Assembly (NCBI GenBank): GCA_947493695.1
Contig: CANLSF010000007.1
Coordinates: 248,001 to 312,000 of the forward strand
Reading direction: 5' to 3'
DNA: 64,000 bases
DNA from: an uncultured Kiloniellaceae bacterium
GTDB lineage: Bacteria; Pseudomonadota; Alphaproteobacteria; Kiloniellales; Kiloniellaceae
A program made the position numbers and the translations under genes. The notes beneath the pieces were generated by a model. That model saw only the letters and a list, made by a program, of their open reading frames with translations, ran no database searches and was not told the origin of the DNA. Positions 40,197 through 48,828 of this stretch are shown piece by piece; position 1 is the stretch's first letter, and each line of letters opens with the position of its first letter.

Positions 40197-41159
40197 TTAG
40201 AGGCCCAGGTGTCCTTTAACAGCCGCAAGGCCGTCGCCGCCATCAGCCGTCGTGACCCCGGCCAGCCAGCCGTCGAGCACATCGCCATTGGCTTTCAGCC
40301 AGGCTGTCGCTGCATCGTTCGGCTCCTGGCCATCATTCAGGATCGCGCCCATGATTTCGTTCTCCATGGCCAGGGAGAATTTCAGATTGCCCAGCAGTTT
40401 GCCGACATTCTGGCACTCTGCAGTGTAACCCTTACGAACGTTGGTGAAGACCGTTGCGCCGCCCAGGTTCGGACCGAAGAAATCGTCACCACCGGTCAGG
40501 TAGGTCAGTTTGAAGTCCGCGTTCATGGGATGCGGCTCCCAGCCCAGGAACACAATAGCGTCTTCCTTGCGCTGGCTGCGCTTCACCTGGGACAGCATGC
40601 CCTGCTCCGAAGATTCAACGACCTTGAAGCCCTTCAGACCAAAGGCATTGTCGTCGATCATCTGCTGGATCAGACGGTTGCCGTCATTGCCGGGCTCGAT
40701 GCCGTAAATCTTACCATCCAGCTCGTCCTCGAACTTGGCGATGTCGGCAAAGCTCTTCAGGCCTTTTTCAGCCAGATAGCTCGGAACAGCCAGCGTGTAC
40801 TTGGCCCCTTCCAGGTTCGCGCCAATTGTCTCGACCGAGCCTTCGTCGCGATACTTGGCAATATCACCTTCCATGGTCGGCATCCAGTTGCCGAGGAAGA
40901 CATCGATATCGCCATTCTTCAGGCTTGCGTAAGTGACCGGCACGGAGAGCAAATTGGCTTTGGGTGCATAGCCCAGGCCCTCGAGCACGACCGAGGTCGC
41001 CGCCGTGGTCGCCGTGATATCGGTCCAGCCCACATCGGAAAAATTAACCGCATTGCAGCTTTCCGGATCGGCGGCGACAGCTGGATTGGAGCTCATTCCG
41101 CTGCTCAGTGCCAGAACCGAAACCGCACTGACGGCCAGCATATGTTTCCACAAATTCAT
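40197..41159 (-). CDS. choX: Choline ABC transporter substrate-binding protein
   Basis: This 320-residue periplasmic protein has a signal peptide (about residues 1-29, ending 'NPAVAA') and the ChoX/ProX-type fold. Family landmarks are 'NFSDVGWTDITATTAATSVV', 'DIDVFLGNWMPTMEGDIAKY', 'KIYGIEPGNDGNRLIQQMI' and 'VFLGWEPHPMN', where aromatic residues line the quaternary-ammonium pocket. Two Cys (residue 35 and in 'GYTAECQNVGKLL') match the disulphide seen in ChoX. It is the first gene of choXWV and is divergent from betI, with a BetI-type palindrome between. Confidence 0.93.
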   Translation of the reverse strand: MNLWKHMLAVSAVSVLALSSGMSSNPAVAADPESCNAVNFSDVGWTDITATTAATSVVLEGLGYAPKANLLSVPVTYASLKNGDIDVFLGNWMPTMEGDIAKYRDEGSVETIGANLEGAKYTLAVPSYLAEKGLKSFADIAKFEDELDGKIYGIEPGNDGNRLIQQMIDDNAFGLKGFKVVESSEQGMLSQVKRSQRKEDAIVFLGWEPHPMNADFKLTYLTGGDDFFGPNLGGATVFTNVRKGYTAECQNVGKLLGNLKFSLAMENEIMGAILNDGQEPNDAATAWLKANGDVLDGWLAGVTTADGGDGLAAVKGHLGL

Positions 41160-41629
41160 TCCCAGTCTCCCAATTTTTCGTTTTCTAAATCATAGCGATG
41201 TCTGCGGTGTCTGCACCGCTGCCAAGATAACTCGGATGTCAGCATCAGGCCATTCCGCGCCAGTGTACTTCGCCATCTGCCGCCTGTCCCCTGTTGCAGA
41301 GGTCTAATCTGCAGGACCGGGGCAAATTGCACGCAAAAGTGGGAAGTTTTGGACCCAGGATAGGACACCCCTGGTTGACTGCCTGCGCGTAAGAACGCCG
41401 GTTAAAGCCAAAATTTCCCCTTAAACTCCCCTCGCGAGCGGCTAAGCCGTCTTCATTCCGGGGACTCTTGCGTATTTTAATTGAACGTTCAATAAAAATA
41501 AAATAGACCCAGTTTGCGGCGCTAAAGAACCAGTCGCAGGCGCAGAGCCGCGACGACGTCTTTGCGGGATAGCCGATCGCGGTTAGCCGTCAGGTCGCGC
41601 GCGTGACAGCCCGCCATGGAGAAGGTGCG
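41160..41629. other. Divergent control region choX / betI
   Basis: This 470-bp region carries the BetI-type palindrome at 41480-41493 near an AT-rich stretch. Short open frames here (for instance 41156-41368 minus) are not credible genes. Confidence 0.5.
41480..41493. promoter_or_regulatory. BetI-type operator
   Basis: ATTGAACGTTCAAT is a perfect 14-bp palindrome 137 bp upstream of the betI ATG, flanked by AT-rich sequence. Its ATTGAACGTTCAAT form agrees with the TTGAAC-type inverted repeats known for BetI sites. It is placed to control betI-betB-betA and possibly choXWV. Confidence 0.7.
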
Positions 41630-42259
41630 ATGCCAAAGGTTGGAATGGAGGATATCAGGCGGCGGCAGCTGATCGATGCCACGATCGCCTCGATCCATGA
41701 AGATGGCTTCGGAGCCACCACCATCGCCAGAATCAGCAAACGCGCCGGCCTCTCTTCGGGAATTGTCGCCCACTACTTCAACGACAAGGCCGGTCTGCTT
41801 GAAGCCACCTGGCGCTCGATTGCAGAGGACCTGCGCATCGAAACCGTACGCAGGCTCAAAGATGCGCATACACCGGAAGAGCGGATCCGCGCCGTCATCG
41901 ATGCGAATTTTGCCCCGGCGCAGTTCGTGCCGGAAGTCGTATCGGTCTGGCTGACCTACTGGGCGTTGGTGCCGCAAACGCCGACGCTCAAACGCGTCCA
42001 CGCGATAAACGAGCGCCGCATGATCAGCAACTTCCAGCACGCGCTGAAACCGCATCTGCCGGAGGACCGGGTCAAGGCAGTCGCAACAGGACTCGCAGCG
42101 CTGATCGAAGGCCTCTGGCTCCGCTGCGCGCTCTCCTCTGGCGGCGTGACGCCCGAAGACGCAGCGGCGATTGCCAGAGACTACGCGAACGACCAATTCA
42201 AGAAACACGCGGCGGAGTCTTCCCCTGGGAGTATCCGCAGCATTCAATCCGTAACCTAA
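41630..42259 (+). CDS. betI: Choline-responsive TetR-family repressor
   Basis: This 209-residue TetR regulator has an N-terminal helix-turn-helix (about residues 8-55: 'RRQLIDATIASIHEDGFGAT', 'SKRAGLSSGIVAHYFNDKAG') and the BetI effector domain ('VIDANFAPAQFVPEVVSVWL', 'HAINERRMISNFQHAL', 'GLAALIEGLWLRCALSSGG'). BetI represses the bet genes and releases DNA when choline binds. The ATG at 41630 has a GGAGAAGG site; an upstream start at 41603 is weaker. It is first in the betI-betB-betA operon, 40 bp before betB. Confidence 0.92.
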   Translation: MPKVGMEDIRRRQLIDATIASIHEDGFGATTIARISKRAGLSSGIVAHYFNDKAGLLEATWRSIAEDLRIETVRRLKDAHTPEERIRAVIDANFAPAQFVPEVVSVWLTYWALVPQTPTLKRVHAINERRMISNFQHALKPHLPEDRVKAVATGLAALIEGLWLRCALSSGGVTPEDAAAIARDYANDQFKKHAAESSPGSIRSIQSVT

Positions 42260-42299
42260 GGTCTTTTAAGACTTCACCGCACACACCGGAACCCAGACC

Positions 42300-43763
42300 A
42301 TGAGCCTTTTGCCTGAACAACCGCTCTACATTGACGGCCGCTATCGCGACGCACTCTCCGGCGAGAGCTTTGAGACGATCAATCCGGCCAACGGCGAGAC
42401 GATCTGCAAGATTCATGTCGCCGGGCAGGAAGATGTCGATGTGGCCGTCGCCGCTGCGCAGAAGGGTTTCGAAGTCTGGTCCGCCATGACCGGCACGGAA
42501 CGCGGGCGTATTCTGAACGATGCTGCGCGCCTGCTGAAGGAACGCAATCGCGAACTGGCCGAACTGGAGGTCCTGGACAGCGGAAAACCGATCCAGGAAG
42601 CCGAGGCCGTCGACGTGATCTCCGGCGCGGATTGCATCGAGTATTACGCCGGACTGGCCGCCACCATCAAAGGTGAGCACATCGATCTGGGCTCCGCCTT
42701 TGCCTACACCCGCCGCGAACCGCTGGGCGTCTGCGCCGGCATCGGTGCCTGGAACTATCCGATCCAGATCGCCTGCTGGAAATCCGCCCCTGCCCTGGCC
42801 TGCGGCAACTCCATGATCTTCAAACCGGCAGAGCTGACGCCACTCTCCGCCCTCAAGCTGGCCGAGATCTACAGCGAAGTCGGATTGCCCGATGGTGTAT
42901 TTAACGTCGTGCAGGGCTTCGGTACGACCGGCCAGATGCTGACCCGCCACCCGGGCATCGCGAAGGTCTCCCTGACCGGCGAAGTCGGAACCGGCAAGCG
43001 CGTCATGGCGGACGCGGCGGCAAGCCTGAAAAAAGTCACCCTGGAACTTGGCGGAAAATCGCCTCTCATCATCTTTGAGGATGCGGATCTGGACAATGCG
43101 GTCTCCGCTGCCCTGATGGCGAACTTCTATACCCAGGGCGAGATCTGCTCCAACGGGACGCGCGTTTTCGTCCACGCGAAGATCATGGAAGCCTTCAAGG
43201 AAAAGCTGATCGCGCGGGTGTCACGCATGACGATCGGCGACCCCATGGATCCGGATACCCACGTGGGTGCGCTGATTTCCCGCGAACATACGGAAAAGGT
43301 ACTGTCCTACATTGAGATTGGCCGCAAGGAAGGTGCCGAGGTGATTGTTGGTGGCGGCCGCCCGAGCGATCCCAAACTCGCTGACGGTAACTTCGTGGAA
43401 CCGACCGTCTTCGCCGCCTGCCGGGACGACATGCGCATCGTGCGCGAGGAAATTTTTGGTCCTGTTATGGCGCTGCTGAGTTTCGAGGACGAAACCGAAG
43501 TTATCGCCCGCGCCAATGATACCGAGTTCGGTCTGGCCGCCGGTGTCTTTACCCGGGATCTTACCCGCGCCCATCGCGTGATCGCGAAACTTGAGGCTGG
43601 CACCTGCTGGATCAACAACTACAATATCACGCCGATTGAGATGCCATTCGGTGGTTACAAGCAATCGGGCGTAGGCCGTGAAAACGGCTCTGCCGCCGTC
43701 GAGCACTACACTCAGATCAAAAGCGTTTATGTGGAACTGGGCGACGTCGACGCCCCCTACTGA
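42300..43763 (+). CDS. betB: Betaine aldehyde dehydrogenase
   Basis: This 487-residue NAD(P)-dependent aldehyde dehydrogenase oxidises betaine aldehyde to glycine betaine in the cytoplasm. It has the general base Glu249 in '[10 protein letters not shown]', the catalytic Cys283 in '[12 protein letters not shown]', and the BetB-typical '[20 protein letters not shown]' and '[20 protein letters not shown]'. Length matches BetB. It sits between betI and betA. Confidence 0.96.
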   Translation: MSLLPEQPLYIDGRYRDALSGESFETINPANGETICKIHVAGQEDVDVAVAAAQKGFEVWSAMTGTERGRILNDAARLLKERNRELAELEVLDSGKPIQEAEAVDVISGADCIEYYAGLAATIKGEHIDLGSAFAYTRREPLGVCAGIGAWNYPIQIACWKSAPALACGNSMIFKPAELTPLSALKLAEIYSEVGLPDGVFNVVQGFGTTGQMLTRHPGIAKVSLTGEVGTGKRVMADAAASLKKVTLELGGKSPLIIFEDADLDNAVSAALMANFYTQGEICSNGTRVFVHAKIMEAFKEKLIARVSRMTIGDPMDPDTHVGALISREHTEKVLSYIEIGRKEGAEVIVGGGRPSDPKLADGNFVEPTVFAACRDDMRIVREEIFGPVMALLSFEDETEVIARANDTEFGLAAGVFTRDLTRAHRVIAKLEAGTCWINNYNITPIEMPFGGYKQSGVGRENGSAAVEHYTQIKSVYVELGDVDAPY

Positions 43764-43815
43764 TCCCTTTGGAACTGATCGAGCCGTCAGATGGTTCCGA
43801 TCCGAAATCGAGTTG

Positions 43816-45474
43816 ATGCAAATTATGAAAAAAACTGATTACATCATTGTAGGAGCTGGATCTGCCGGCTGCATTCTGGCCAACCGCCTTTCCGCCGATC
43901 CGGATACTTCCGTTCTGCTGCTTGAGGCTGGACCAAAGGATAACTCCTGGAAGATCCAGATGCCCGCGGCGCTGACCTACAACCTCGATAACGACAAGTA
44001 CAACTGGTACTACAAGACCGAGCCCCAGGCCCACATGAATGACCGGCAGCTCTACTGGCCGCGCGGCCGGGTTCTCGGCGGATCCTCGTCACTGAACGCC
44101 ATGGTTTACGTGCGCGGCCACGCCCTGGATTACGATCGTTGGGTCGAGGAAGGCGCAGCCGGCTGGTCCTACGCGGACTGCCTGCCCTACTTCCGCAAAG
44201 CCGAGACCCGGCAAAAGGGTGGCGACGCCTATCGCGGCGACGATGGCCCCCTGCATGTCTCCACGGGCAGCAATCCGAACGAACTCTTTGACGCCTTCAT
44301 TCAGGCAGGTGTCGATGCGGGCTATCCCGCGACCGACGATATGAACGGCTATCAGCAGGAAGGCTTCGGGCGGATGGATATGACCATCCATAACGGCAAG
44401 CGCTGGAGCACTGCCTCCGCCTACCTGCGCCCGGCCCTGAACCGCAGCAATCTGCAGGTCGAGACCGGCGCCCTGACGACACGCATCCTTTTCGAAGGCA
44501 CGCGTGCGGTCGGGATCGAATACCTTCAGAACGGACAGGTTAAGCAGGCCCATGCGGACCGGGAGGTGCTGCTTTGCGGCGGTGCGATCAACTCGCCGCA
44601 GCTCCTCATGCTCTCGGGGATCGGCAAGGCGGACGACCTCAAGACCCTCGACATTCCCGTTGTCGCTGATCTTCCGGGTGTCGGCCAAAATCTTCAGGAT
44701 CATCTGGAGCTTTACGTTCAACAGGAATGCACCCAGCCGGTTTCACTCTTCGATGCGATGAAACCGCACAACATGGTCAAAATCGGTATCCAGTGGTTCC
44801 TGTTCAAAACCGGTCTCTGCGCCTCAGCACATCTGGAGGCCGGTGCCTTCATCCGCAGTCAGGCCGGGGTGAAGCATCCGGACATTCAGTATCATTTCCT
44901 GCCCGCCCTGGTGAACGATCACGGTCGGGATCAGGGGGACCGTCACGCATTCCAGGCCCACGTCGGTCCCATGCGGCCCACCAGTCGCGGTTACCTCAAG
45001 CTGGCCTCCAGCGATCCGCGACAGCATCCGATCATTCAGCCAAATTGCCTGGAGACGGAACAGGATCGCCGCGAGATGCGTGACTGTGTGAAATTGACCC
45101 GGGAGATCTTCGCGCAGAAGGCTTTCGACCCATATCGCGGCGCTGAATTGAAGCCTGGACCTGCAATCAAGACGGACGCCGAGATTGACGCCTTCGTGCG
45201 CGAGAAATCGGATAGCGCCTACCATCCCTCCTGCACCTGTAAAATGGGTAAGGACGAGATGGCTGTGGTGGACCATTCCACCCGGGTGCACGGTGTCGAG
45301 AATCTCCGCGTTGTCGACGCCTCGATTATGCCGAGTATCGTCAGCGGCAATCTGAACGCCCCCACCATCATGATCGGCGAGAAGGCGGCGGACATTATCC
45401 TGGGCAACCAGCCGCTCCAACCCTCCAACGCACCCGTCTATCAGGCGGCGAACTATGAAACGGCGCAGCGCTGA
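43816..45474 (+). CDS. betA: Choline dehydrogenase
   Basis: This 552-residue GMC oxidoreductase oxidises choline to betaine aldehyde. The FAD-binding motif 'YIIVGAGSAGCILANRLSAD' is at the N-terminus, followed by the GMC signature 'YWPRGRVLGGSSSLNAMVYV', 'GGAINSPQLLMLSGIG', and the catalytic His region 'DSAYHPSCTCKMG' near the C-terminus with the second signature 'VVDASIMPSIVSGNLNAPTI'. Starts at 43816 and 43825 are both possible; the longer frame from 43678 only adds residues overlapping betB. It lies 52 bp after betB. Confidence 0.96.
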   Translation: MQIMKKTDYIIVGAGSAGCILANRLSADPDTSVLLLEAGPKDNSWKIQMPAALTYNLDNDKYNWYYKTEPQAHMNDRQLYWPRGRVLGGSSSLNAMVYVRGHALDYDRWVEEGAAGWSYADCLPYFRKAETRQKGGDAYRGDDGPLHVSTGSNPNELFDAFIQAGVDAGYPATDDMNGYQQEGFGRMDMTIHNGKRWSTASAYLRPALNRSNLQVETGALTTRILFEGTRAVGIEYLQNGQVKQAHADREVLLCGGAINSPQLLMLSGIGKADDLKTLDIPVVADLPGVGQNLQDHLELYVQQECTQPVSLFDAMKPHNMVKIGIQWFLFKTGLCASAHLEAGAFIRSQAGVKHPDIQYHFLPALVNDHGRDQGDRHAFQAHVGPMRPTSRGYLKLASSDPRQHPIIQPNCLETEQDRREMRDCVKLTREIFAQKAFDPYRGAELKPGPAIKTDAEIDAFVREKSDSAYHPSCTCKMGKDEMAVVDHSTRVHGVENLRVVDASIMPSIVSGNLNAPTIMIGEKAADIILGNQPLQPSNAPVYQAANYETAQR

Positions 45475-45527
45475 CCACATCGGCTTGAGATGATTCAGCG
45501 GCAAGCGACTTTTTACGGGAGAAGAAT

Positions 45528-45950
45528 ATGAGTGACGCCTTCGAACTCCATTCGCAACTGGCGGCGGATTCCTTCGCTATCGCCAAATGGCCGCTCTGCG
45601 AGGTTCGTCTGATCAACGATGCCAACTACCCCTGGCTAGTCCTTATTCCGCAGAAGCCGGGCCTTAAAGATTTCGACGACCTTTCTCCGGCGGACATGGC
45701 GCTGGCGGGCGAGGAAATCCGGGCGGCTTCAAAGGCATTGAGACAACTATATCAACCCGACAAGCTGAACGTCGCAGCCCTCGGCAATCAGGTGCCTCAA
45801 CTGCACATCCATGTGATCGCGCGTTTTCACAGCGATGCCGCCTGGCCAAATCCCATATGGGGTGTTGCACCCGCAAAGGCCTACAGTGACCAGGACGACG
45901 AGAGAGTGGTAGCCATTAAGGAAGCGCTGCTCGGAAAAATCGGGGTTTAG
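45528..45950 (+). CDS. HIT-domain protein
   Basis: This 140-residue HIT-superfamily protein probably hydrolyses a nucleotide conjugate. The histidine-triad strand reads 'PQLHIHVIARFHSDAAWP', so the first His of HxHxHxx is Gln, while the second, catalytic-type, and third His positions are kept. Conserved partner blocks are 'PWLVLIPQKPGLKDFDDL' and 'LNVAALGNQVPQLH'. A GGGAG site precedes the ATG. It follows betA by 53 bp on the same strand and may be cotranscribed, without a clear functional link. Confidence 0.85.
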   Translation: MSDAFELHSQLAADSFAIAKWPLCEVRLINDANYPWLVLIPQKPGLKDFDDLSPADMALAGEEIRAASKALRQLYQPDKLNVAALGNQVPQLHIHVIARFHSDAAWPNPIWGVAPAKAYSDQDDERVVAIKEALLGKIGV

Positions 45951-46079
45951 CGCGTTTCACGTTCGATCAGATACATCTACTTGATGACAGGTCCGAGGCG
46001 GCGTTTGCGCAGCGCAGCGCGTTCGGATTGGCAGAGAATGCTATTAAACGCCGCATGCGCAGCTGGTTGTCGATTTCGG

Positions 46080-46418
46080 TTAACGCGACCGTCCGTCAAC
46101 GAGCGAGGGATTCAGGATGAAGAGTGCCCCGTTTTTCTTCAGCCGCGTTTCGAAACCCGGATCAGCGAAATGGGCAATCACAACCGTTTCGAAGCCACCG
46201 TCGCGGACAATCTTGCCTTTGGCCCGCTCAACCGAGGTCGCAATCTGTTCCTGGGTCATGTCAGGACGGAAAACCACAGCAAACTGGCCCCGGTCGCTTT
46301 GCGGGATAAGCGTCAAGGCAAATACGCCAATGCAGGTCAATGCCAGGAGGACGGCAATTGGGATAATAGCCTTCCACGACAAGGCGGGACGCTGCGGCGT
46401 AAGCTCGAGTACGGTCAT
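46080..46418 (-). CDS. Single-span membrane protein, unknown
   Basis: This 112-residue protein has a short cytoplasmic start, one membrane helix (about residues 16-37, 'IIPIAVLLALTCIGVFALTL') and a soluble C-terminal part ('QFAVVFRPDMTQEQIATSVE', 'GKIVRDGGFETVVIAHFADP', 'FETRLKKNGALFILNP'). The alternating hydrophobic pattern of the soluble part suggests a small alpha/beta domain on the outer face. No function can be given. A frame on the opposite strand at the same place lacks such a pattern and is rejected. Confidence 0.65.
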   Translation of the reverse strand: MTVLELTPQRPALSWKAIIPIAVLLALTCIGVFALTLIPQSDRGQFAVVFRPDMTQEQIATSVERAKGKIVRDGGFETVVIAHFADPGFETRLKKNGALFILNPSLVDGRSR

Positions 46419-46695
46419 ACCTAAGAATCCAAGGTTAACTGCTGGTCTCTATTAACTACCCGGATTCGATTTAAAAACCATAAACAACAAGACGATATCT
46501 TCGATTTTAAGGTTACTCGGAACCGGATCCTCCTTCTCTCGGCATCTTAACCATAAGGGCCTCACGGGAAATACAGCCTTTCTTTGGTTAAAATGACTTG
46601 AAGTCACTCGCCGATGCTGAGACTTAACGCACAGGAAATTTCTTAACAGCCGCTCGCCTTCCGAGCGACGGTAAAAACGCCATGGAAAAACTCAA

Positions 46696-47607
46696 ATGAC
46701 CGACTTGATTGATCTGCACCCGGATGTCGCCGACGCGCTTAATAACGGCAAAGCTGTGGTTGCCCTGGAATCAACCATCATTTCCCACGGCATGCCCTAC
46801 CCCACCAATCTGGAGGTCGCGCAAAGGGTTGAAAACATCATCCGGGAGGCAGGCGCAATTCCGGCGACTATCGGCCTTTTGAACGGTCGGATTAAGATAG
46901 GTCTGACTGCGGAAGAACTGTTGGTGTTCGCACAGGCCGATGACGTGGCCAAGGTCAGCACCCGGGACCTGGGGCTGGTTATTGCCAACGGCAGCAAAGG
47001 CGCGACCACCGTGGCAGCAACTATGATCGCGGCGGCGCTGGCAGATATTCGAGTTTTCGTGACCGGCGGACTGGGTGGTGTCCATCGCGGTGCAGAGCAG
47101 AGCTACGACGTCTCTGCCGATCTGACCGAACTTGGCCGTCAGCAGGTCGCCGTGGTCTGTGCGGGCGCGAAGGCGATCCTGGATCTGCCGAAAACGCTGG
47201 AAGTGCTGGAAACCGGCGGTGTCCCTGTCATCGGATACGGCACCCCCGACTTCCCGGCCTTTTACACCCGGACATCCGGCATTCCCCTCTCCGCCCGGGT
47301 CGAGACGGCTCAGGAAGCGGCGCGCGCCATGAAATCGCATTGGGATCTCGGGCTTACCAGCGGGCTCGTGCTGGCCAACCCTTTGCCGGAAACCGACGCA
47401 CTGGAGCAGGATCAGGTGGAAGCCTATATCGGCCAGGCGTTAGCTGAAGCTGACGCCGAGAGAATCACGGGTAAAGATGTAACTCCATTCCTGCTTCGGC
47501 GCCTGGGCGAACTGAGCAGTGGCCGAACCCTTCAGGCCAACATTGCGCTGGTCGAGAACAACGCACGGCTTGGTGGGCAGCTTGCGGTCGCCTTTGCAAA
47601 CCTATAG
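46696..47607 (+). CDS. psuG: Pseudouridine-5'-phosphate glycosidase
   Basis: This 303-residue enzyme cleaves the C-C glycosidic bond of pseudouridine 5'-phosphate to uracil and ribose 5-phosphate. Family landmarks are 'ALESTIISHGMPYPTNLEVA', 'GAIPATIGLLNGRIKIGLT', 'DLGLVIANGSKGATTVAATM', 'VFVTGGLGGVHRGAEQSYDV' and 'SGLVLANPLPETDALE'. The length is normal. It usually works with a PfkB-family pseudouridine kinase (PsuK), which is not next to it here. A five-codon frame, ATG to TGA, at 46682-46699 overlaps the start. Confidence 0.94.
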   Translation: MTDLIDLHPDVADALNNGKAVVALESTIISHGMPYPTNLEVAQRVENIIREAGAIPATIGLLNGRIKIGLTAEELLVFAQADDVAKVSTRDLGLVIANGSKGATTVAATMIAAALADIRVFVTGGLGGVHRGAEQSYDVSADLTELGRQQVAVVCAGAKAILDLPKTLEVLETGGVPVIGYGTPDFPAFYTRTSGIPLSARVETAQEAARAMKSHWDLGLTSGLVLANPLPETDALEQDQVEAYIGQALAEADAERITGKDVTPFLLRRLGELSSGRTLQANIALVENNARLGGQLAVAFANL

Positions 47608-47704
47608 GGCGGCACCAACACTCCGCCTCTCCGATTAGAGCAGATCAAACTCGCACAGAATGCCATGGGCAATCTGTCGTTGCTGTGAATCTGCTCTCAT
47701 TGCG

Positions 47705-47728
47705 AAACCCGGCCCAGAGACCGGGTTT
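47705..47728. terminator. Possible bidirectional terminator between psuG and the fasciclin gene
   Basis: AAACCCGG at 47705-47712 pairs with CCGGGTTT at 47721-47728 over an eight-base loop. The flanking T/A tracts are short, so efficiency is uncertain. It lies between convergent genes. Confidence 0.45.
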
Positions 47729-47734
47729 AACCGC

Positions 47735-48226
47735 TCACCATACCGGCAGAATGACGTTATCAATTGCGTGGATCACGCCATTGGAGCTTGGAATATCGGT
47801 TTCTACCGCCTCGGCGGCGTCAACCAGGATCTCGTCGTAACGCCCTTCGACCTCGATGACGTCGCCTTGAAGGGATTCAATGCGTGTCACGCGGCCTTCA
47901 AAACGACCGGATTCATAACGCCCCTTCGCAAGATGATAGGCAACGAGGCGCACCAACTGGTCGCGGTTCTCGGGTTCTAGCAGAGCCTGTACGGAGCCTT
48001 CGGGTAGGCGTTCGAAGGCCTCATCTGTCGGCGCAAAGACTGTGTAGGGACCATCCTTGTCCAACTGTTCGCTGAGGCCCGCGGCTTCAATCGCCGAGGC
48101 CCAAATGGCAAATTTATCCGAAGCCTCGACGGTCTCCATCAGGGTTTCTGCTCGCGCGGCGCCAGCCGTAAAAGCCAACGTCAGGGCGAGCATCGGAAGC
48201 GCGACGAATCGCGTTTTCACTCGCAT
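47735..48226 (-). CDS. Secreted fasciclin-domain protein
   Basis: This 163-residue protein has a signal peptide (about residues 1-26, ending 'GAARAE') and one fasciclin (FAS1) domain with the two classic motifs: 'GPYTVFAPTDEAFERLP' and 'NGVIHAIDNVILP'. FAS1 proteins mediate adhesion or surface interactions; the bacterial role is usually undefined. The ATG at 48226 has a GGGAG site and opens the signal peptide, whereas a start at 48280 would not. Confidence 0.9.
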   Translation of the reverse strand: MRVKTRFVALPMLALTLAFTAGAARAETLMETVEASDKFAIWASAIEAAGLSEQLDKDGPYTVFAPTDEAFERLPEGSVQALLEPENRDQLVRLVAYHLAKGRYESGRFEGRVTRIESLQGDVIEVEGRYDEILVDAAEAVETDIPSSNGVIHAIDNVILPVW

Positions 48227-48828
48227 ATCTATATCTCCCAATAAGGGGACCTCGCCGGTGTAACCTGAAGCCGGTTTCACGGGCGGGCCGAATCAATGGC
48301 ATCTCGCCAGTATTGAAACTTAAGTGGTTGTATCTGCGCGTGATACAACTGGCTGACCCGGCAAATTCGACTGTCTCACCGGATTGTGAGCGAACTCATT
48401 TTCCCTCGAGGCGTAAAACGGCACGAAGCCGGGGTTGCATTCGGTACGGAAGAGGCTGCGGCAAGCACCACTGATCGTCGTTTGTTTACAGAAAAGGTTA
48501 ATTTTTGACCGTAAGCCACAGTTAATGAACGGGTTCAAAGACGAGTGCCGTAAAGACAGTGCGTGTAACATCGCTGAACGAGGGGTTTTTCCCTGAGGCA
48601 AAGAAAATTTATCGATTAGCCGTTCTGGAAGGTGATCGAATTGCGATCCTGCTGCGTATAGCTAGCAGGAAAATTGCTTTGGTAACGTTTTATGCAGCGC
48701 ACAATCCCGTCAGGCCTAAACATGCTCTTGAAGCTTCATTCGGCAAAACCGCCTATCGTCAAGGCAGGCAAGGCGTCGGCTGCCAACGTTAAACCAAACC
48801 AAGGACATTACGTGACCCAGGGTGCGCT
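48227..48828. other. Intergenic region, no convincing gene
   Basis: About 600 bp without a recognisable gene. A 77-codon frame at 48559-48792 has no motif and poor start context. The promoter of the lipid-modification operon at 48829 should be in the right half. Confidence 0.45.

Noticed and set aside
42198-43175. 325-codon frame opposite betB
   Set aside because: Antisense shadow; betB shows catalytic Cys and Glu in the plus strand.
48559-48792. 77-codon frame before the flavoprotein operon
   Set aside because: Poor start context and no motif.
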